A stretch of DNA of 64,000 bases from Shewanella mesophila (GCF_019457515.1 NZ_CP080421.1:3534001-3598000); one strand, 5' to 3'. Counted from the stretch's first letter, positions 9,459 to 18,877 are shown. Notes: a model not told the origin generated them from the sequence alone. Translations and numbers: made by a program.

Positions 9459-10487
9459 ATGACCACAATAACCATTACTCGTCCCGACGATTGGCATGTT
9501 CACCTACGCGATGGCGATGTGCTTGCCGATACCGTCAGAGATACTGGCCGCTATATGGGGCGCGCCATCATCATGCCAAATCTCGTGCCACCCGCCACCA
9601 ACCTTGATAGCGCCATGGCCTACTATGACCGCATCAAAGCGGTAACGACGACTAACTTTGAGCCTTTGATGGTGCTCTACCTGACAGATAACACCACGGC
9701 CGAAGATATTCGTACCGCTAAAGCTTCAGGCAAAGTGGTCGCCGCTAAGTTGTATCCAGCAGGCGCCACTACCAACTCAGATTCTGGCGTAACCGATGTG
9801 AAAAACATCTACCCAGTGCTTGAGGCGATGCAAGAGGTAGGCATGCTATTTTTGGTTCACGGTGAAGTCACCGACTCCTCTATCGATATCTTCGACAGAG
9901 AAGCGATCTTCATCGAGAACACCTTAAAGCAAGTGGTTGAAGACTTTCCAAAGCTTAAAATAGTGCTTGAACATATCACCACTCAAGATGCGGTCGACTT
10001 TGTGATGAACGCGCCAGACAATGTGGCGGCAACCATCACTGCCCATCACCTGCTCTATAACCGTAACCACATGTTAGCCGGCGGTATTCGTCCCCATTTT
10101 TACTGCTTGCCTATCTTAAAGCGCAACACCCATCAGCAGGCGCTGCTCGCTGCGGCGGCCAGTGGCAGTAAGAAATTCTTCCTCGGTACAGATTCAGCCC
10201 CTCACGCTAAAGATCGTAAAGAAGCAGCTTGTGGCTGCGCGGGTTCTTATACCGCTCACGCGGCTATCGAGCTCTATGCCGAAGCCTTTGAATCGGTCAA
10301 TGCATTAGACAAACTAGAGGCCTTTGCTAGCTTTAACGGCCCAGATTTTTATGGCCTATCGCGTAACAGCGACACCATTACCTTAGTGAAACGCAGCTGG
10401 GAGGTGCCAGCAACTTATCCACTGGGTGACACTGGTGTGGTACCTATTCGCGCTGGCGAAACCATCGAGTGGCAAGTCGAGAGCTAA
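9459..10487 (+). CDS. pyrC: Dihydroorotase
   Basis: Third step of pyrimidine synthesis: reversible closure of carbamoyl-aspartate to dihydroorotate. The 342-aa length is typical of class II PyrC. Metal ligands are visible: [12 protein letters not shown] near the start, the carboxylated lysine in [20 protein letters not shown], and HITTQDA; the catalytic Asp lies in FLGTDSAPH. Isolated gene, followed at once by a textbook terminator. Confidence 0.96.
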   Translation: MTTITITRPDDWHVHLRDGDVLADTVRDTGRYMGRAIIMPNLVPPATNLDSAMAYYDRIKAVTTTNFEPLMVLYLTDNTTAEDIRTAKASGKVVAAKLYPAGATTNSDSGVTDVKNIYPVLEAMQEVGMLFLVHGEVTDSSIDIFDREAIFIENTLKQVVEDFPKLKIVLEHITTQDAVDFVMNAPDNVAATITAHHLLYNRNHMLAGGIRPHFYCLPILKRNTHQQALLAAAASGSKKFFLGTDSAPHAKDRKEAACGCAGSYTAHAAIELYAEAFESVNALDKLEAFASFNGPDFYGLSRNSDTITLVKRSWEVPATYPLGDTGVVPIRAGETIEWQVES

Positions 10488-10525
10488 TCTCTCTGGCTTT
10501 ATAACATTAGCAAGCCTTAATAAAA

Positions 10526-10550
10526 CACCGCCTATGGGCGGTTTTTTTTT
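10526..10550 (+). terminator. Rho-independent terminator of pyrC
   Basis: ACCGCC at 10527-10532 pairs with GGCGGT at 10537-10542 around a 4-base loop and is followed by an uninterrupted run of T. Confidence 0.9.
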
Positions 10551-10578
10551 ACTCTAAAGAAAGGGGACTCATGCCTTA

Positions 10579-11982
10579 TCAATCCCTCTCATCATTCGGC
10601 AACCAGAGCTTAACCATCAATCCCGCATCCGCGCGATTATGCAAGCTTATCCGTCCATCATGTGCTTCGATTATTTCCCGGCACAATGCCAAACCTAGGC
10701 CCGTTCCCGAATGTTTAGTCGAGTAGAAAGGCAGTAGAGCTTGAGTCAATACCTCAGGCGACATACCGGTTCCAGCATCTTTCACCTCGATGATCACCCC
10801 AGAAACTCCATCACTCAAGACACTGGTGGTAATCCGCAGCGATATCTCATCCACAGTCGATCCCGACTCATGGGCATTCTTAAGTAAATTGAGTAACACT
10901 TGCTCGATTTGAATAACATCGAAATAACCTGATTCTGGCGGCAATTCACCTTCGAGGGTGAAACCATAATGTTGCGCTAACTGCTCGGTCAAGCGCGCCC
11001 AATCGACTCGACTCTTTTTAGGTAAAGGCAACTTGGCGAAACGGGCGTAATTAAAGATAAATTGACTCAAATGGCTGGTTCTATCTTCAATGGTGTCGAA
11101 GATGAGCTTGAGTTTAGGATCTTCTAAAGGCGCGGTGATCTTGCGCCCCGATTTTACCATAGAAGCTATGGGCGCCACCGAATTATTCAGTTCATGGCTG
11201 ATGATTCGAATCACCTTTTTCCACACAGCCACCTCTTGACGATTAAGTTCACGCGTCATCTGCTTGAGTAAAATAAGGTGATGATACTGGCCATTAAGCA
11301 GGAAACGTCCCCGAGACAGGTGCCAGGTTTCGTCCTCACTATCTTCAGTCTCACAGGCCAAGGTAAACAAGCCGCCCTTAGGGTTGTTAAGCGCTATCGC
11401 CAACTCTTCACTTAACCCTTTAAGTAATTCAGTTAGTTTCAGTCCTTCGATTCGAATGCCCTGATTAAACAAGTGCCGCGCGGCATCATTGGCATAGATA
11501 ACCCGCTGTTGATCATCGAGCAGTAGCATCACATTGGGCGAACTTTGAATCACCTTATCGAGCAGCAATTCACGCTGATAGATATACTGACGCTCTCGCC
11601 GTAGCACCTCTGCAGACTCATTAAACAGGCTCGCTAACGCCCGTAGCTGACCACCACCTTGCAGGGGAATATGCACGCTAAAGTCGTTATCTTTAAAATT
11701 AAGTAAACCGACTTCTAAAGCGCTTAAACTGCGGGCGAGATCGCGAGTAAGATAACGACTCACCAGCAGTGAGATAATCACGCTAAGCAAGAGTGCACCA
11801 CTAATAAGCGGCCAGCCTAAATCGGTTATCGCCATTGGGGCTAACCACCAAAAAAGTCCAATAACTAGCCCTATGGCGCATAAAGTTGAAAACATTGCGC
11901 CCAAGATGAGCTTACTGGGTAGCGACAGTCCAACGGATACTGCGGCGCTCTTATCTGAGCGCTTATTCGATGATTGGCTCAC
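10579..11982 (-). CDS. NtrY-like membrane sensor histidine kinase
   Basis: A 467-aa kinase with two N-terminal TM segments (about 24-50 and 57-76), a HAMP-like linker, a PAS domain (about 140-240), a HisKA box with phospho-acceptor H263 in ISHELNNSVAP, and a HATPase domain with LLKNAHESG, DAGTGM and GTGLGLAL. The region between the TM segments is only a few residues, so the signal is probably sensed in the membrane or cytoplasm. Its ATG overlaps the end of the response-regulator gene by four bases. Context makes it the sensor for the adjacent ABC efflux operon. Confidence 0.9.
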   Translation of the reverse strand: MSQSSNKRSDKSAAVSVGLSLPSKLILGAMFSTLCAIGLVIGLFWWLAPMAITDLGWPLISGALLLSVIISLLVSRYLTRDLARSLSALEVGLLNFKDNDFSVHIPLQGGGQLRALASLFNESAEVLRRERQYIYQRELLLDKVIQSSPNVMLLLDDQQRVIYANDAARHLFNQGIRIEGLKLTELLKGLSEELAIALNNPKGGLFTLACETEDSEDETWHLSRGRFLLNGQYHHLILLKQMTRELNRQEVAVWKKVIRIISHELNNSVAPIASMVKSGRKITAPLEDPKLKLIFDTIEDRTSHLSQFIFNYARFAKLPLPKKSRVDWARLTEQLAQHYGFTLEGELPPESGYFDVIQIEQVLLNLLKNAHESGSTVDEISLRITTSVLSDGVSGVIIEVKDAGTGMSPEVLTQALLPFYSTKHSGTGLGLALCREIIEAHDGRISLHNRADAGLMVKLWLPNDERD

Positions 11983-13412
11983 TTATCGATACCAAACTTG
12001 TCCATGCGCCGGTATAACGCTTGGCGACTTAATCCCAGAGACTTAGCGACCCGTGCTATAACACCGTTATGCTCGGCAAGGGCAGTTTCAATTTCATACT
12101 TGTCAGGTTCTATTTTGGCATCGATTTTTGCCACCGCCCCCCTATTGTTCTGGGCAGGAACATGAGAGAGAGTTTGCGCGTTAACGTGATGGCTATATGG
12201 CATCGGCTTATCCGCAGATGAGGTATCACGACTTGTAGGTATACTTAACAAGCCGAAATCGGCAATGGTCAGCTCGGTGCTTGGGGCTAAAATCACTGCC
12301 CGTTTACAGGCATTTTCTAACTCGCGAACATTCCCCGGCCAAGGATGATTAACTAAGGCTTGTTGGGTCGACTTAGACAATGAAAAATCAGGACCAATAA
12401 AATGCCCTACTAGAGGAAGAATATCGTCTTGGCGTTGACACAGTGGCGGCAAAGCAAGCTCAATCACATTCAGGCGATAGAAGAGATCTTCTCTAAATCG
12501 CCCGGTGGCAATATCCTCAGCCAGATCGGCGTTGGTCGCGCTAAGTACTCTCACCTTAACCTTGCGAGTCTGATGGCTTCCTAGCCGCTCAAACTCACCC
12601 GTTTGTAACACTCTCAGTAACTTGACCTGCCCAGAGAGGGGTAAATTACCTATTTCATCTAAAAACAGTGTGCCGCCGTCAGCCGCCTCGAAGCGACCGA
12701 TACGGGCCTTATTCGCCCCCGTAAACGCCCCCGCCTCCGCACCAAACAATTCAGCTTCAAGCAGTTCCATCGGCAGAGCCCCCACATTCACCTTAATAAA
12801 AGGTTTATGCTTGAGTGGAGAATTAGCATGAATAATGTCGGCCAATTTATCTTTGCCCGCGCCATTAGGCCCAGTAATGAGTACCGATACATCTGATTTA
12901 GCAATTTGCAGCGCTAAGTCGATACAGCGCTGCATTGCACCACTGCCAAAAACAATGCCGCATAAGTCGGCATCTTTAATCGCCGTCATCCGCTGATGCT
13001 CACTGCGCGCTAGCTGAGTATTTTGTTTAGAGAGTGTGTGCAGCGAAATCAGGTTATTCACGCTATTGAGCAACTTATCGTCATCCCAAGGCTTACCCAT
13101 ATAATCGGCAGCGCCCTGTTTAACCAGCTCTACCGCTAATTCAAGCTGTGTCCAAGCGGTTAATAAGATAATCGGCAATTGTGGCTGCTGCGCTCGTAAT
13201 TCAAAGAACAAACGCTTCCCCTCTTCACCGGATGTGGTGTCTTGGGTAAAGTTCATATCTTGAATTACTAACGCAAACTCATTTTCTGCAATGCAGGCTA
13301 AGGCCGCATCTGGCGAGAGGCAAGTATGAGTGTTAAATCCATGTAGTTCTAACATCAATGCCAGTGCACTGCACACAGCTTGATTGTCATCGACGATGAG
13401 AATGGTATCCAT
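11979..13412 (-). CDS. Sigma-54-dependent response regulator (REC-AAA+-Fis)
   Basis: NtrC-family activator of 477 aa. The receiver domain has the acidic pair DD8-9, phospho-site D52 and K107. The AAA+ domain follows: a variant Walker A GPNGAGKD at 181-188, a complete sigma-54 contact loop GAFTGA at 228-233, and Walker B LFLDEIG. A C-terminal Fis helix-turn-helix (IARVAKSLGLSRQALYRRM) binds DNA. It lies 110 bases behind the efflux operon and is followed by its kinase. The phased sites and the -24/-12 promoter at 18.4 kb are its likely target. Confidence 0.93.
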   Translation of the reverse strand: MDTILIVDDNQAVCSALALMLELHGFNTHTCLSPDAALACIAENEFALVIQDMNFTQDTTSGEEGKRLFFELRAQQPQLPIILLTAWTQLELAVELVKQGAADYMGKPWDDDKLLNSVNNLISLHTLSKQNTQLARSEHQRMTAIKDADLCGIVFGSGAMQRCIDLALQIAKSDVSVLITGPNGAGKDKLADIIHANSPLKHKPFIKVNVGALPMELLEAELFGAEAGAFTGANKARIGRFEAADGGTLFLDEIGNLPLSGQVKLLRVLQTGEFERLGSHQTRKVKVRVLSATNADLAEDIATGRFREDLFYRLNVIELALPPLCQRQDDILPLVGHFIGPDFSLSKSTQQALVNHPWPGNVRELENACKRAVILAPSTELTIADFGLLSIPTSRDTSSADKPMPYSHHVNAQTLSHVPAQNNRGAVAKIDAKIEPDKYEIETALAEHNGVIARVAKSLGLSRQALYRRMDKFGIDK

Positions 13413-13461
13413 ATCTTCTTATTAATTTTTTACACATCTATACAAGAACAACAAAACTACC

Positions 13462-13498
13462 CGAAAGTGCCAGCAATATAAAGACCATGGCACTTTCG
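13462..13498 (-). terminator. Hairpin between efflux operon and two-component genes
   Basis: CGAAAGTGCCA (13462-13472) pairs perfectly with 13488-13498 over a 15-base loop. On the minus strand it is followed by GTAGTTTTGTTGTTCTTG, so it may end or attenuate the efflux transcript before the regulator gene. Confidence 0.6.
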
Positions 13499-13521
13499 AA
13501 TACTGAAGCAAACCCGAAAAC

Positions 13522-14727
13522 TTACACGCTACGCGTCGCCATCGCCGGAGAGATATTAGCCGCCTTACGCGCGGGCAATACCACGGCTACCGTCGTGACC
13601 AACAACATGCCAACCACTGTCATCACTGGATAGATAAGGTTAAGCTGTGGTAGATCGTAATGCTGCATCAGTTGTTGTCCAAGTAATATAGCCAACACGC
13701 CACCAACCACACCGCCAAGAATACAGATAATGTAGTTTTCGGTTAAGAACAGGCTCAATATATCGCCCTTAGTCGCCCCTAATGCCCGGCGTGTACCTAT
13801 CTGTTTTGTGCGGCGCTGAATATTAAACATCACCATACCAGTCAGTCCTAAGCTGGTGATCAGTAGCAATAACACCACCATCATAGACAATACCGTCACC
13901 ATCAACTCATGATCTCGATAAGAGTTGTTCTTCACTTCTGCAATAGATTGGAAATCATCGATCACTCGATTAGGATTCTCTTTCATCAAGGCATCGAGTA
14001 TCTGCTTCTGCAACACCCCATGATGTTCGCTAGCGGCACGTACCATGTATGAGTTGCCGCTATAGTCAACATTTTGAATAATGCTGTACTCAAGATCGCT
14101 ACTGTCAACCCAGGCGCCCTGCATCTTTTCAACGACACCAATAACTGTCACCTGCTCATCTTCTCCAGCCCACAATGTCTTCCCTACAGCAGTGTCGTTG
14201 GGCCAAACCTCATCCGCTAATGCTTTAGTGATCAGCAACAACTTATTTGAACTGTTGACATCATCACTGATTTCATCGGCATAAAAATTACGCCCCTCGA
14301 CTAACTTGAGCCCTAGAGTTTCTAACGTGTGCTCGGTTCCCAGATACATGGCAAGCTGAGGCGTTGACTTGGCGGTTTCTGGATCGGGCCCAAGATTCAA
14401 GGTACTAGACCAACCACTGCCACTGAGCGGTAGCATGTTAGTCGACGTCGCGGCCATCACATTAGGCAGACTGCGTAGGATCCGCTGATCGACTTTATTT
14501 TGCAATTTCTGGTCTATTTGGGGGTCAAAGTTATAGACAGTAAAGGTCAATATCTCTTCTTCGGCTATTCCCGAGTCTCGCTGCATCATGGTCAGTCGTT
14601 CATGGATAATAAAGCTGGCATTGGCGACGATGGCAACGGACAAAATAATCTGCATTAATAAGAGTATCGGACCGCTCTTACTACGCAGTAAGCTGCTAAA
14701 AACTGGCTTAATATTAAACATTTTCAA
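13522..14727 (-). CDS. MacB/FtsX-type ABC transporter permease (second)
   Basis: A 401-aa inner-membrane protein of the FtsX/MacB permease type: one N-terminal TM (about 18-40), a large periplasmic domain (40-275), then three C-terminal TM segments (about 278-302, 328-350, 368-390). The cytoplasmic coupling segment is RRTKQIGTRRALGATKGDI. It starts four bases after the first permease gene with AAGGGA as ribosome site, so the two are translated together and probably form a heterodimer with the ATPase encoded upstream. Substrate unknown. Confidence 0.9.
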   Translation of the reverse strand: MKMFNIKPVFSSLLRSKSGPILLLMQIILSVAIVANASFIIHERLTMMQRDSGIAEEEILTFTVYNFDPQIDQKLQNKVDQRILRSLPNVMAATSTNMLPLSGSGWSSTLNLGPDPETAKSTPQLAMYLGTEHTLETLGLKLVEGRNFYADEISDDVNSSNKLLLITKALADEVWPNDTAVGKTLWAGEDEQVTVIGVVEKMQGAWVDSSDLEYSIIQNVDYSGNSYMVRAASEHHGVLQKQILDALMKENPNRVIDDFQSIAEVKNNSYRDHELMVTVLSMMVVLLLLITSLGLTGMVMFNIQRRTKQIGTRRALGATKGDILSLFLTENYIICILGGVVGGVLAILLGQQLMQHYDLPQLNLIYPVMTVVGMLLVTTVAVVLPARKAANISPAMATRSV

Positions 14728-14731
14728 TCCC

Positions 14732-16042
14732 TTACTGGCTTTTCAAATAAACACTTGGTTTGGTTCTGCACACCACCCACGCAGGATAGAGCCCCGCTAA
14801 CATTGCGGTCCCAACAGCAATGGCTGGCGTGATAAGCCACATGCTCAGCGACAAATGGGTTAAACCCTCCGCCACGCCAAAACGTGCAGATAAGCCATAG
14901 AGAGCTCCCCACGCCCATGCCAGACCGATTAAACCGCCAAACAGACCTATCACGCCCACTTCAACCATGTACTGAGAGAAGATCTGACCGCGACTGGCAC
15001 CAATAGCCCGCCTAACCCCCACCTCGGGAGCACGCTTGAGAAACTTGGTGAGCATCAAGCCCAAAATATTAACCAAACAGACGCTTAAAAAGAGTGCACT
15101 CAAACCAAGTAGAATCTTATTATCTTCTGGCACGACATGATTGCGCTCCAGCCATGCATCAACGTTAGACAACTGCGCCGACTCAGCTGCAAGCTTACCG
15201 TCAGTAAAGCGGCCCAACTCTTTTTGCTGCTCCACATATTGGCTTAAATAACGCTTATAGGACTGACGGTCTTCGGCCGTAGGCAGATCAACCCAAAACT
15301 CTAACCAAACCTTCTCAGATGCCAGCCGCTCTTGATAACCGTTCAGCCGTTCGTACTTCCAGCCTGACATATTTCCCCAAATAGAAAACTCTTCGCTGGC
15401 AGCCAACGAGAAGGGGATATAGATCTGCTCCGCCTTAGAGAAAGCACCGCTGGTGGGATCGTAATACTTTGGCTGTGGGTTCCAATCATCGATGACCCCC
15501 ACCACCTGGTAAGGTTTCCGGTTAAGGTAAATCGTCTTGCCGACACTGTTATCACCGCCAAACAGCTTCTGATTAAGCTTCTTACCTATTACAGCCTGAA
15601 AAGCAGCTTGTTCATCAACTGACTTGCCCCAACTATTTCCATAGATAAACGGCACCTCAAACAGGTTGAAAAAGCCACTATCGGTGACTCGTACCCCGTT
15701 TAACGAAGGTAAGACTTCAGGATCATCTATCTGTACCGCCATACCACTACGGAACATGGCGGCCTGCTCGCTAGCCTGTTTCCCCTTACGTAGGTTCATC
15801 GCATCCTGATAGGTCACCAACGAATGGAAATCATCCCAAGAATCCGGCCCCTGGCTCCACAACTGCACGGTATTAAGGCGCTCAGCGCGGTCCCCTGCGG
15901 GATTAAAAGCCATCATGCTGTAAACGTTCAAAGTGGTAATGGTGATCCCAATGCCGACCGAGATAGCAAGCACCATCAGCAGGGACAGTATCGGCGTCTT
16001 TTTAATGCTGCGCCACGCAAGATCCACGTAATATAAAAACAT
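14732..16042 (-). CDS. MacB/FtsX-type ABC transporter permease (first)
   Basis: A 436-aa permease with the same plan as its neighbour: an N-terminal TM at about 18-40, a periplasmic domain with MacB_PCD-type features (SDSGFFNLFEVPFIYG, VVGVIDDW), and three C-terminal TM segments. The coupling segment RAPEVGVRRAIGASRGQIF precedes the second TM of the C-terminal group. Located 11 bases after the ATPase gene. Two different permeases plus one ATPase and an HlyD adaptor match tripartite MacAB-like export systems, although MacB itself fuses ATPase and permease. Confidence 0.9.
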   Translation of the reverse strand: MFLYYVDLAWRSIKKTPILSLLMVLAISVGIGITITTLNVYSMMAFNPAGDRAERLNTVQLWSQGPDSWDDFHSLVTYQDAMNLRKGKQASEQAAMFRSGMAVQIDDPEVLPSLNGVRVTDSGFFNLFEVPFIYGNSWGKSVDEQAAFQAVIGKKLNQKLFGGDNSVGKTIYLNRKPYQVVGVIDDWNPQPKYYDPTSGAFSKAEQIYIPFSLAASEEFSIWGNMSGWKYERLNGYQERLASEKVWLEFWVDLPTAEDRQSYKRYLSQYVEQQKELGRFTDGKLAAESAQLSNVDAWLERNHVVPEDNKILLGLSALFLSVCLVNILGLMLTKFLKRAPEVGVRRAIGASRGQIFSQYMVEVGVIGLFGGLIGLAWAWGALYGLSARFGVAEGLTHLSLSMWLITPAIAVGTAMLAGLYPAWVVCRTKPSVYLKSQ

Positions 16043-16053
16043 CCTGACTCTCC

Positions 16054-16776
16054 TTAGCTCGCCACTTGCTCGGCACTCTCAACCAGATGGGGTTGACCAC
16101 CTTGATAAAGAGTAAAATCACACACTTGACCATCGACGATCTGAATATTGCGCTGAGCGCGGCGTGCCAGCTCAGGATCATGGGTCACCATAATAATGGT
16201 GGTGCCCGCCTTGTTGATCTCTTCTAAAAGCTCCATCACCTGACGAGCCATCAGGCTGTCCAAGTTACCTGTTGGCTCGTCGGCGAGGAGAAATCTTGGT
16301 TCGCCAGCAAGCGCTCGGGCAATCGCCACACGCTGCTGCTGACCACCGGAAAGTTGTGACGGTAGATGCTTCATCCGGGCGCCCAAGCCAACTTGCTCGA
16401 GCGCCTGTTTAACCCGTCGCTGACGCTCCTTAGCGCTAAAGCCGCGATAGCGCAGCGGTACTTCTACATTTTCGGCTAAGTTAAGATCGGGGATTAGGTT
16501 AAAACCCTGAAAGATAAAACCTATTTTCTCATTGCGGATCCCCGCGGCCTTGTTATCACTCAAATTAGATATATTGACATCGTCCAGATGATATTCGCCA
16601 TGAGTAAAACCTTCTAGCAGGCCAGCGATATTGAGAAAAGTCGTCTTACCCGAACCCGAAGGCCCAGTGACGGCAACAAACTCGCCCTCTTGTACCTCTA
16701 GGTTGAAATCCCGTAACGCATGGGTTTCAACTAAATCCGTTTTAAACACCTTGCTGATATTTTTCATCGTTAACAT
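16054..16776 (-). CDS. ABC transporter ATP-binding protein, LolD/MacB type
   Basis: A 240-aa nucleotide-binding subunit. Walker A is GPSGSGKTT at about 38-46, the Q-loop lies in IFQGFNLIPDL, the signature LSGGQQQRVAIARAL precedes Walker B FLLADEPTGNLD, and the switch histidine is in MVTHDPELA. The LIPDLNLAENVEVPL stretch is typical of the MacB/LolD group that works by mechanotransmission rather than classic membrane transport. It powers the two permeases encoded downstream. Confidence 0.94.
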   Translation of the reverse strand: MLTMKNISKVFKTDLVETHALRDFNLEVQEGEFVAVTGPSGSGKTTFLNIAGLLEGFTHGEYHLDDVNISNLSDNKAAGIRNEKIGFIFQGFNLIPDLNLAENVEVPLRYRGFSAKERQRRVKQALEQVGLGARMKHLPSQLSGGQQQRVAIARALAGEPRFLLADEPTGNLDSLMARQVMELLEEINKAGTTIIMVTHDPELARRAQRNIQIVDGQVCDFTLYQGGQPHLVESAEQVAS

Positions 16777-16821
16777 GGGTTTGCTTCCTTTATGTTTGTA
16801 TCGCGTTATTCAGTTTGTTAT

Positions 16822-17061
16822 TTAACCGCGCAGACGGGTCAATAACCATTGGGGGAGATCACCGCCTACTTTGGCGACGTCGGGAAGTTGGTTTATATCG
16901 ACGGTCTGCCCGTGCACGCCAGTCGCTTCTAATATGTTAAGTCCAAGCAGAAACCAGTCTGACGCATTGAGGGTATAGACCTGAGCCGCAATCAACAGCA
17001 GCATCAAAGCCAAGCCTGCGATCACACGTTCTAGATTAAGCTTTCGGGATAAGGTTTTCAT
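16822..17061 (-). CDS. Small single-TM protein of the efflux operon, unknown function
   Basis: A 79-aa protein with one strong TM helix (about residues 12-29, VIAGLALMLLLIAAQVY) and a short polar C-terminus ending in DLPQWLLTRLRG. It sits between the adaptor gene (11 bases) and the ATPase gene (45 bases) on the same strand, spacing that implies co-transcription. I recognise no family. A small accessory subunit of the exporter is a reasonable inference; it is easily missed by gene callers. Confidence 0.7.
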   Translation of the reverse strand: MKTLSRKLNLERVIAGLALMLLLIAAQVYTLNASDWFLLGLNILEATGVHGQTVDINQLPDVAKVGGDLPQWLLTRLRG

Positions 17062-17072
17062 TGCCAGACTCC

Positions 17073-18335
17073 TTAGCGCATCAACACTTGTTGGGCATTC
17101 TTAAAGGCATCTGTGGTTGAGATAACCCACTGTTCACCGGCTTCACCACCAGAGATAACTTCGATATGGCTCATACTACGTGCCCCCAGCTGAATCTTGG
17201 TTCGCTCAGCCAGATCTCCCTTGACTACGTAGACCAAACGACCACCGCCACTGTTAACAAAGGGGCCGCGCTTAACCATGAGTACATCGGGACGATTTTC
17301 CAGTAACACTCGGGCCGAAAGACGCTGATTCTGACGTAGGTGTAGAGCCGCATCTTGCGCGAAGCGCACTCGGGTAGTCACCTCACGATTACGCACCTCA
17401 GGCGAGATAGACGAGAGCTTACCCATCACGAGCTCGCCACCGAAGTTAAGCTCAACATCCATGCCTAGTCCCAGCTCATCGGCATAAGATTCGGGGACTG
17501 CCAGCTCGGCCTCGAAGGCACTGAGATCCACCACTGTGAGTATGGGTTGGCTCTGGTCAATACGGGCCTTCTGCTCAGTCAACCAGTTACCTATGATGCC
17601 GCCCACTGGCGCCGTGATATTCAACGCCATGACTTGTCGTTTCAGCTCAGCGACGACCAGCGCTTGGCGATCCACCTCTGATGCCTTGTTTTTCAACTCG
17701 AAACTAAGGGTATCTTTCATCAGGTCGGCTTCTTGCTGGGCGTGGGCAAAGAGCAATCTAGCCTTATGTAGCTCATCCTTATTCTTTTCGTAATCAATCT
17801 TGGAGATCAGATCGCTTTCGATAAGTTGATCGCCACGACGGCTCTCTCTATCAGCAGCGTCGAGATCCACCTTAGCCATATCTAACGTCTGAATCGCCTT
17901 AAGTTGATCGCGGCGAGCATCTAGCTTGGCTCTTTCTAGCGAACTCACCATCCCTTCCAACAATGCTTCTTGCTGTTTGAGGCTATTGGTCAGGCTATGA
18001 CTCTCTATGGTGGCCACCACCTGCCCCTCTTCCACTTTGTCACCTGGATGGGCAATAAGGCTGACCGTCCCCTTCTCTGGGCTATAAAGAACTGGCGCGT
18101 TGGCCGCAACTATCTTACCCGTCGCAGCGATATCTCGAACTAAGGTACCACGCTCCAAGGTGGCAAAACGCAGCTCGCTACGATCGATAGACTCACTCAC
18201 GCTACTGCCACTGACGCTCGCCCACACTAATCCGGAAACCAAAAGCACCCCAGCGCCAAGGCTTACAGGCCATTGCAAACGGCGTCCTAAGCTTGGAGCG
18301 ACTTGTTTATCTTGTCCGCTAGTATCTTTAATCAT
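17073..18335 (-). CDS. HlyD/RND-type periplasmic adaptor protein of the ABC efflux system
   Basis: A 420-aa membrane-fusion protein. TM anchor at about 26-44, barrel-sandwich (lipoyl-like) halves around a long coiled-coil hairpin (about 110-235, rich in KLDARRDQLKAIQTL-type heptads), then beta-barrel domains. It bridges the inner-membrane permeases to an outer-membrane channel; no TolC-like gene is in the window. First gene of the operon; its ATG has AGGGA nine bases upstream and lies about 45 bases downstream of the predicted sigma-54 transcription start. Confidence 0.92.
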   Translation of the reverse strand: MIKDTSGQDKQVAPSLGRRLQWPVSLGAGVLLVSGLVWASVSGSSVSESIDRSELRFATLERGTLVRDIAATGKIVAANAPVLYSPEKGTVSLIAHPGDKVEEGQVVATIESHSLTNSLKQQEALLEGMVSSLERAKLDARRDQLKAIQTLDMAKVDLDAADRESRRGDQLIESDLISKIDYEKNKDELHKARLLFAHAQQEADLMKDTLSFELKNKASEVDRQALVVAELKRQVMALNITAPVGGIIGNWLTEQKARIDQSQPILTVVDLSAFEAELAVPESYADELGLGMDVELNFGGELVMGKLSSISPEVRNREVTTRVRFAQDAALHLRQNQRLSARVLLENRPDVLMVKRGPFVNSGGGRLVYVVKGDLAERTKIQLGARSMSHIEVISGGEAGEQWVISTTDAFKNAQQVLMR

Positions 18336-18390
18336 TGTTGATCCCTGACTCTGTCCGTTAGCGTAAAATATTGCTATATAGATTTGGTAT

Positions 18391-18407
18391 TACAATTGTC
18401 GTGCCAA
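18391..18407 (-). promoter_or_regulatory. Sigma-54 (-24/-12) promoter of the efflux operon
   Basis: On the minus strand the sequence is TTGGCACGACAATTGTA, against the consensus TGGCACG-N4-TTGCA. The GG at -24 and the GT at -12 are exactly 10 bases apart. A start near 18380 would give a leader of about 45 bases to the adaptor ATG. Confidence 0.82.
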
Positions 18408-18450
18408 CTATAAATAAAATTAAAAACCAATAACTTAACATTATCCAGAG

Positions 18451-18518
18451 TGTTCTAGGACAGAGAAAAGTGTCCGCGGACACATGTTAAGTGTCCGATG
18501 TTATAGGGAAGTGTCCGT
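18451..18518. promoter_or_regulatory. Four helically phased activator sites (TGTCC type) upstream of the sigma-54 promoter
   Basis: TGTTCTAGGACA at 18451, the perfect palindrome TGTCCGCGGACA at 18471, and half-sites TGTCCG at 18492 and 18512. Their spacing is 20, 21 and 20 bases, two helical turns each, so all face one side of the DNA. They lie about 70-130 bases upstream of the predicted start, the usual position for NtrC-family enhancers. Probable binding site of the response regulator encoded at 11979-13412. Confidence 0.75.
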
Positions 18519-18690
18519 ATATAGGGAGAGCGAGTCACTTGGTTAGGGCTTGAGGTTGAGTAATGGGAGATCGGGAGTGAGAAGTGTATTTGAAAGTCGT
18601 ACCTTAGTGGCAACTTATCGCCTGCGGTGAGCGAATATGCAGATACCTTTATCGGGACGCTGTACGCCATCCTCTGCCGCTTACCACATG

Positions 18691-18874
18691 ATGAAAAAGT
18701 TAGTATTACTTTGTTTAGTTGTCTTAACCATTAACGCCTGCAGCAAACCGCTACCAAACGGTAAACGATCTGTTTGAGCAAAGGTCTTTTAAACTATTCG
18801 CAATAAATGCTGGTTATCACACAATTGGGTTCACAATAATGGGGGCTATTTTAGGTGGCTGGCACGAATTATGA
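18691..18874 (+). pseudogene. Frameshifted mini-lipoprotein gene
   Basis: The frame from 18691 (an adjacent ATG is at 18688) gives a 28-aa lipoprotein-like peptide with a hydrophobic signal and lipobox INAC, then stops. One frame over, an open stretch continues to a TGA at 18874 and encodes ANRYQTVNDLFEQRSF and AGYHTIGFTIMGAILGGWHE. Removing one A from the AAA after TGCAGC joins them into one protein of about 60 aa: signal peptide, lipid-anchored Cys, polar segment, then a glycine-rich hydrophobic end. Either a decayed gene or a sequencing error. Family not recognised. Confidence 0.55.
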
Positions 18875-18877
18875 CAA

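Noticed and set aside
14724..14918. 64-codon frame overlapping the two permease genes
   Set aside because: Shadow frame within the well-supported first permease gene.
18455..18670. 71-codon minus-strand frame upstream of the adaptor gene
   Set aside because: It runs through the phased activator sites; composition is not protein-like and there is no start signal.
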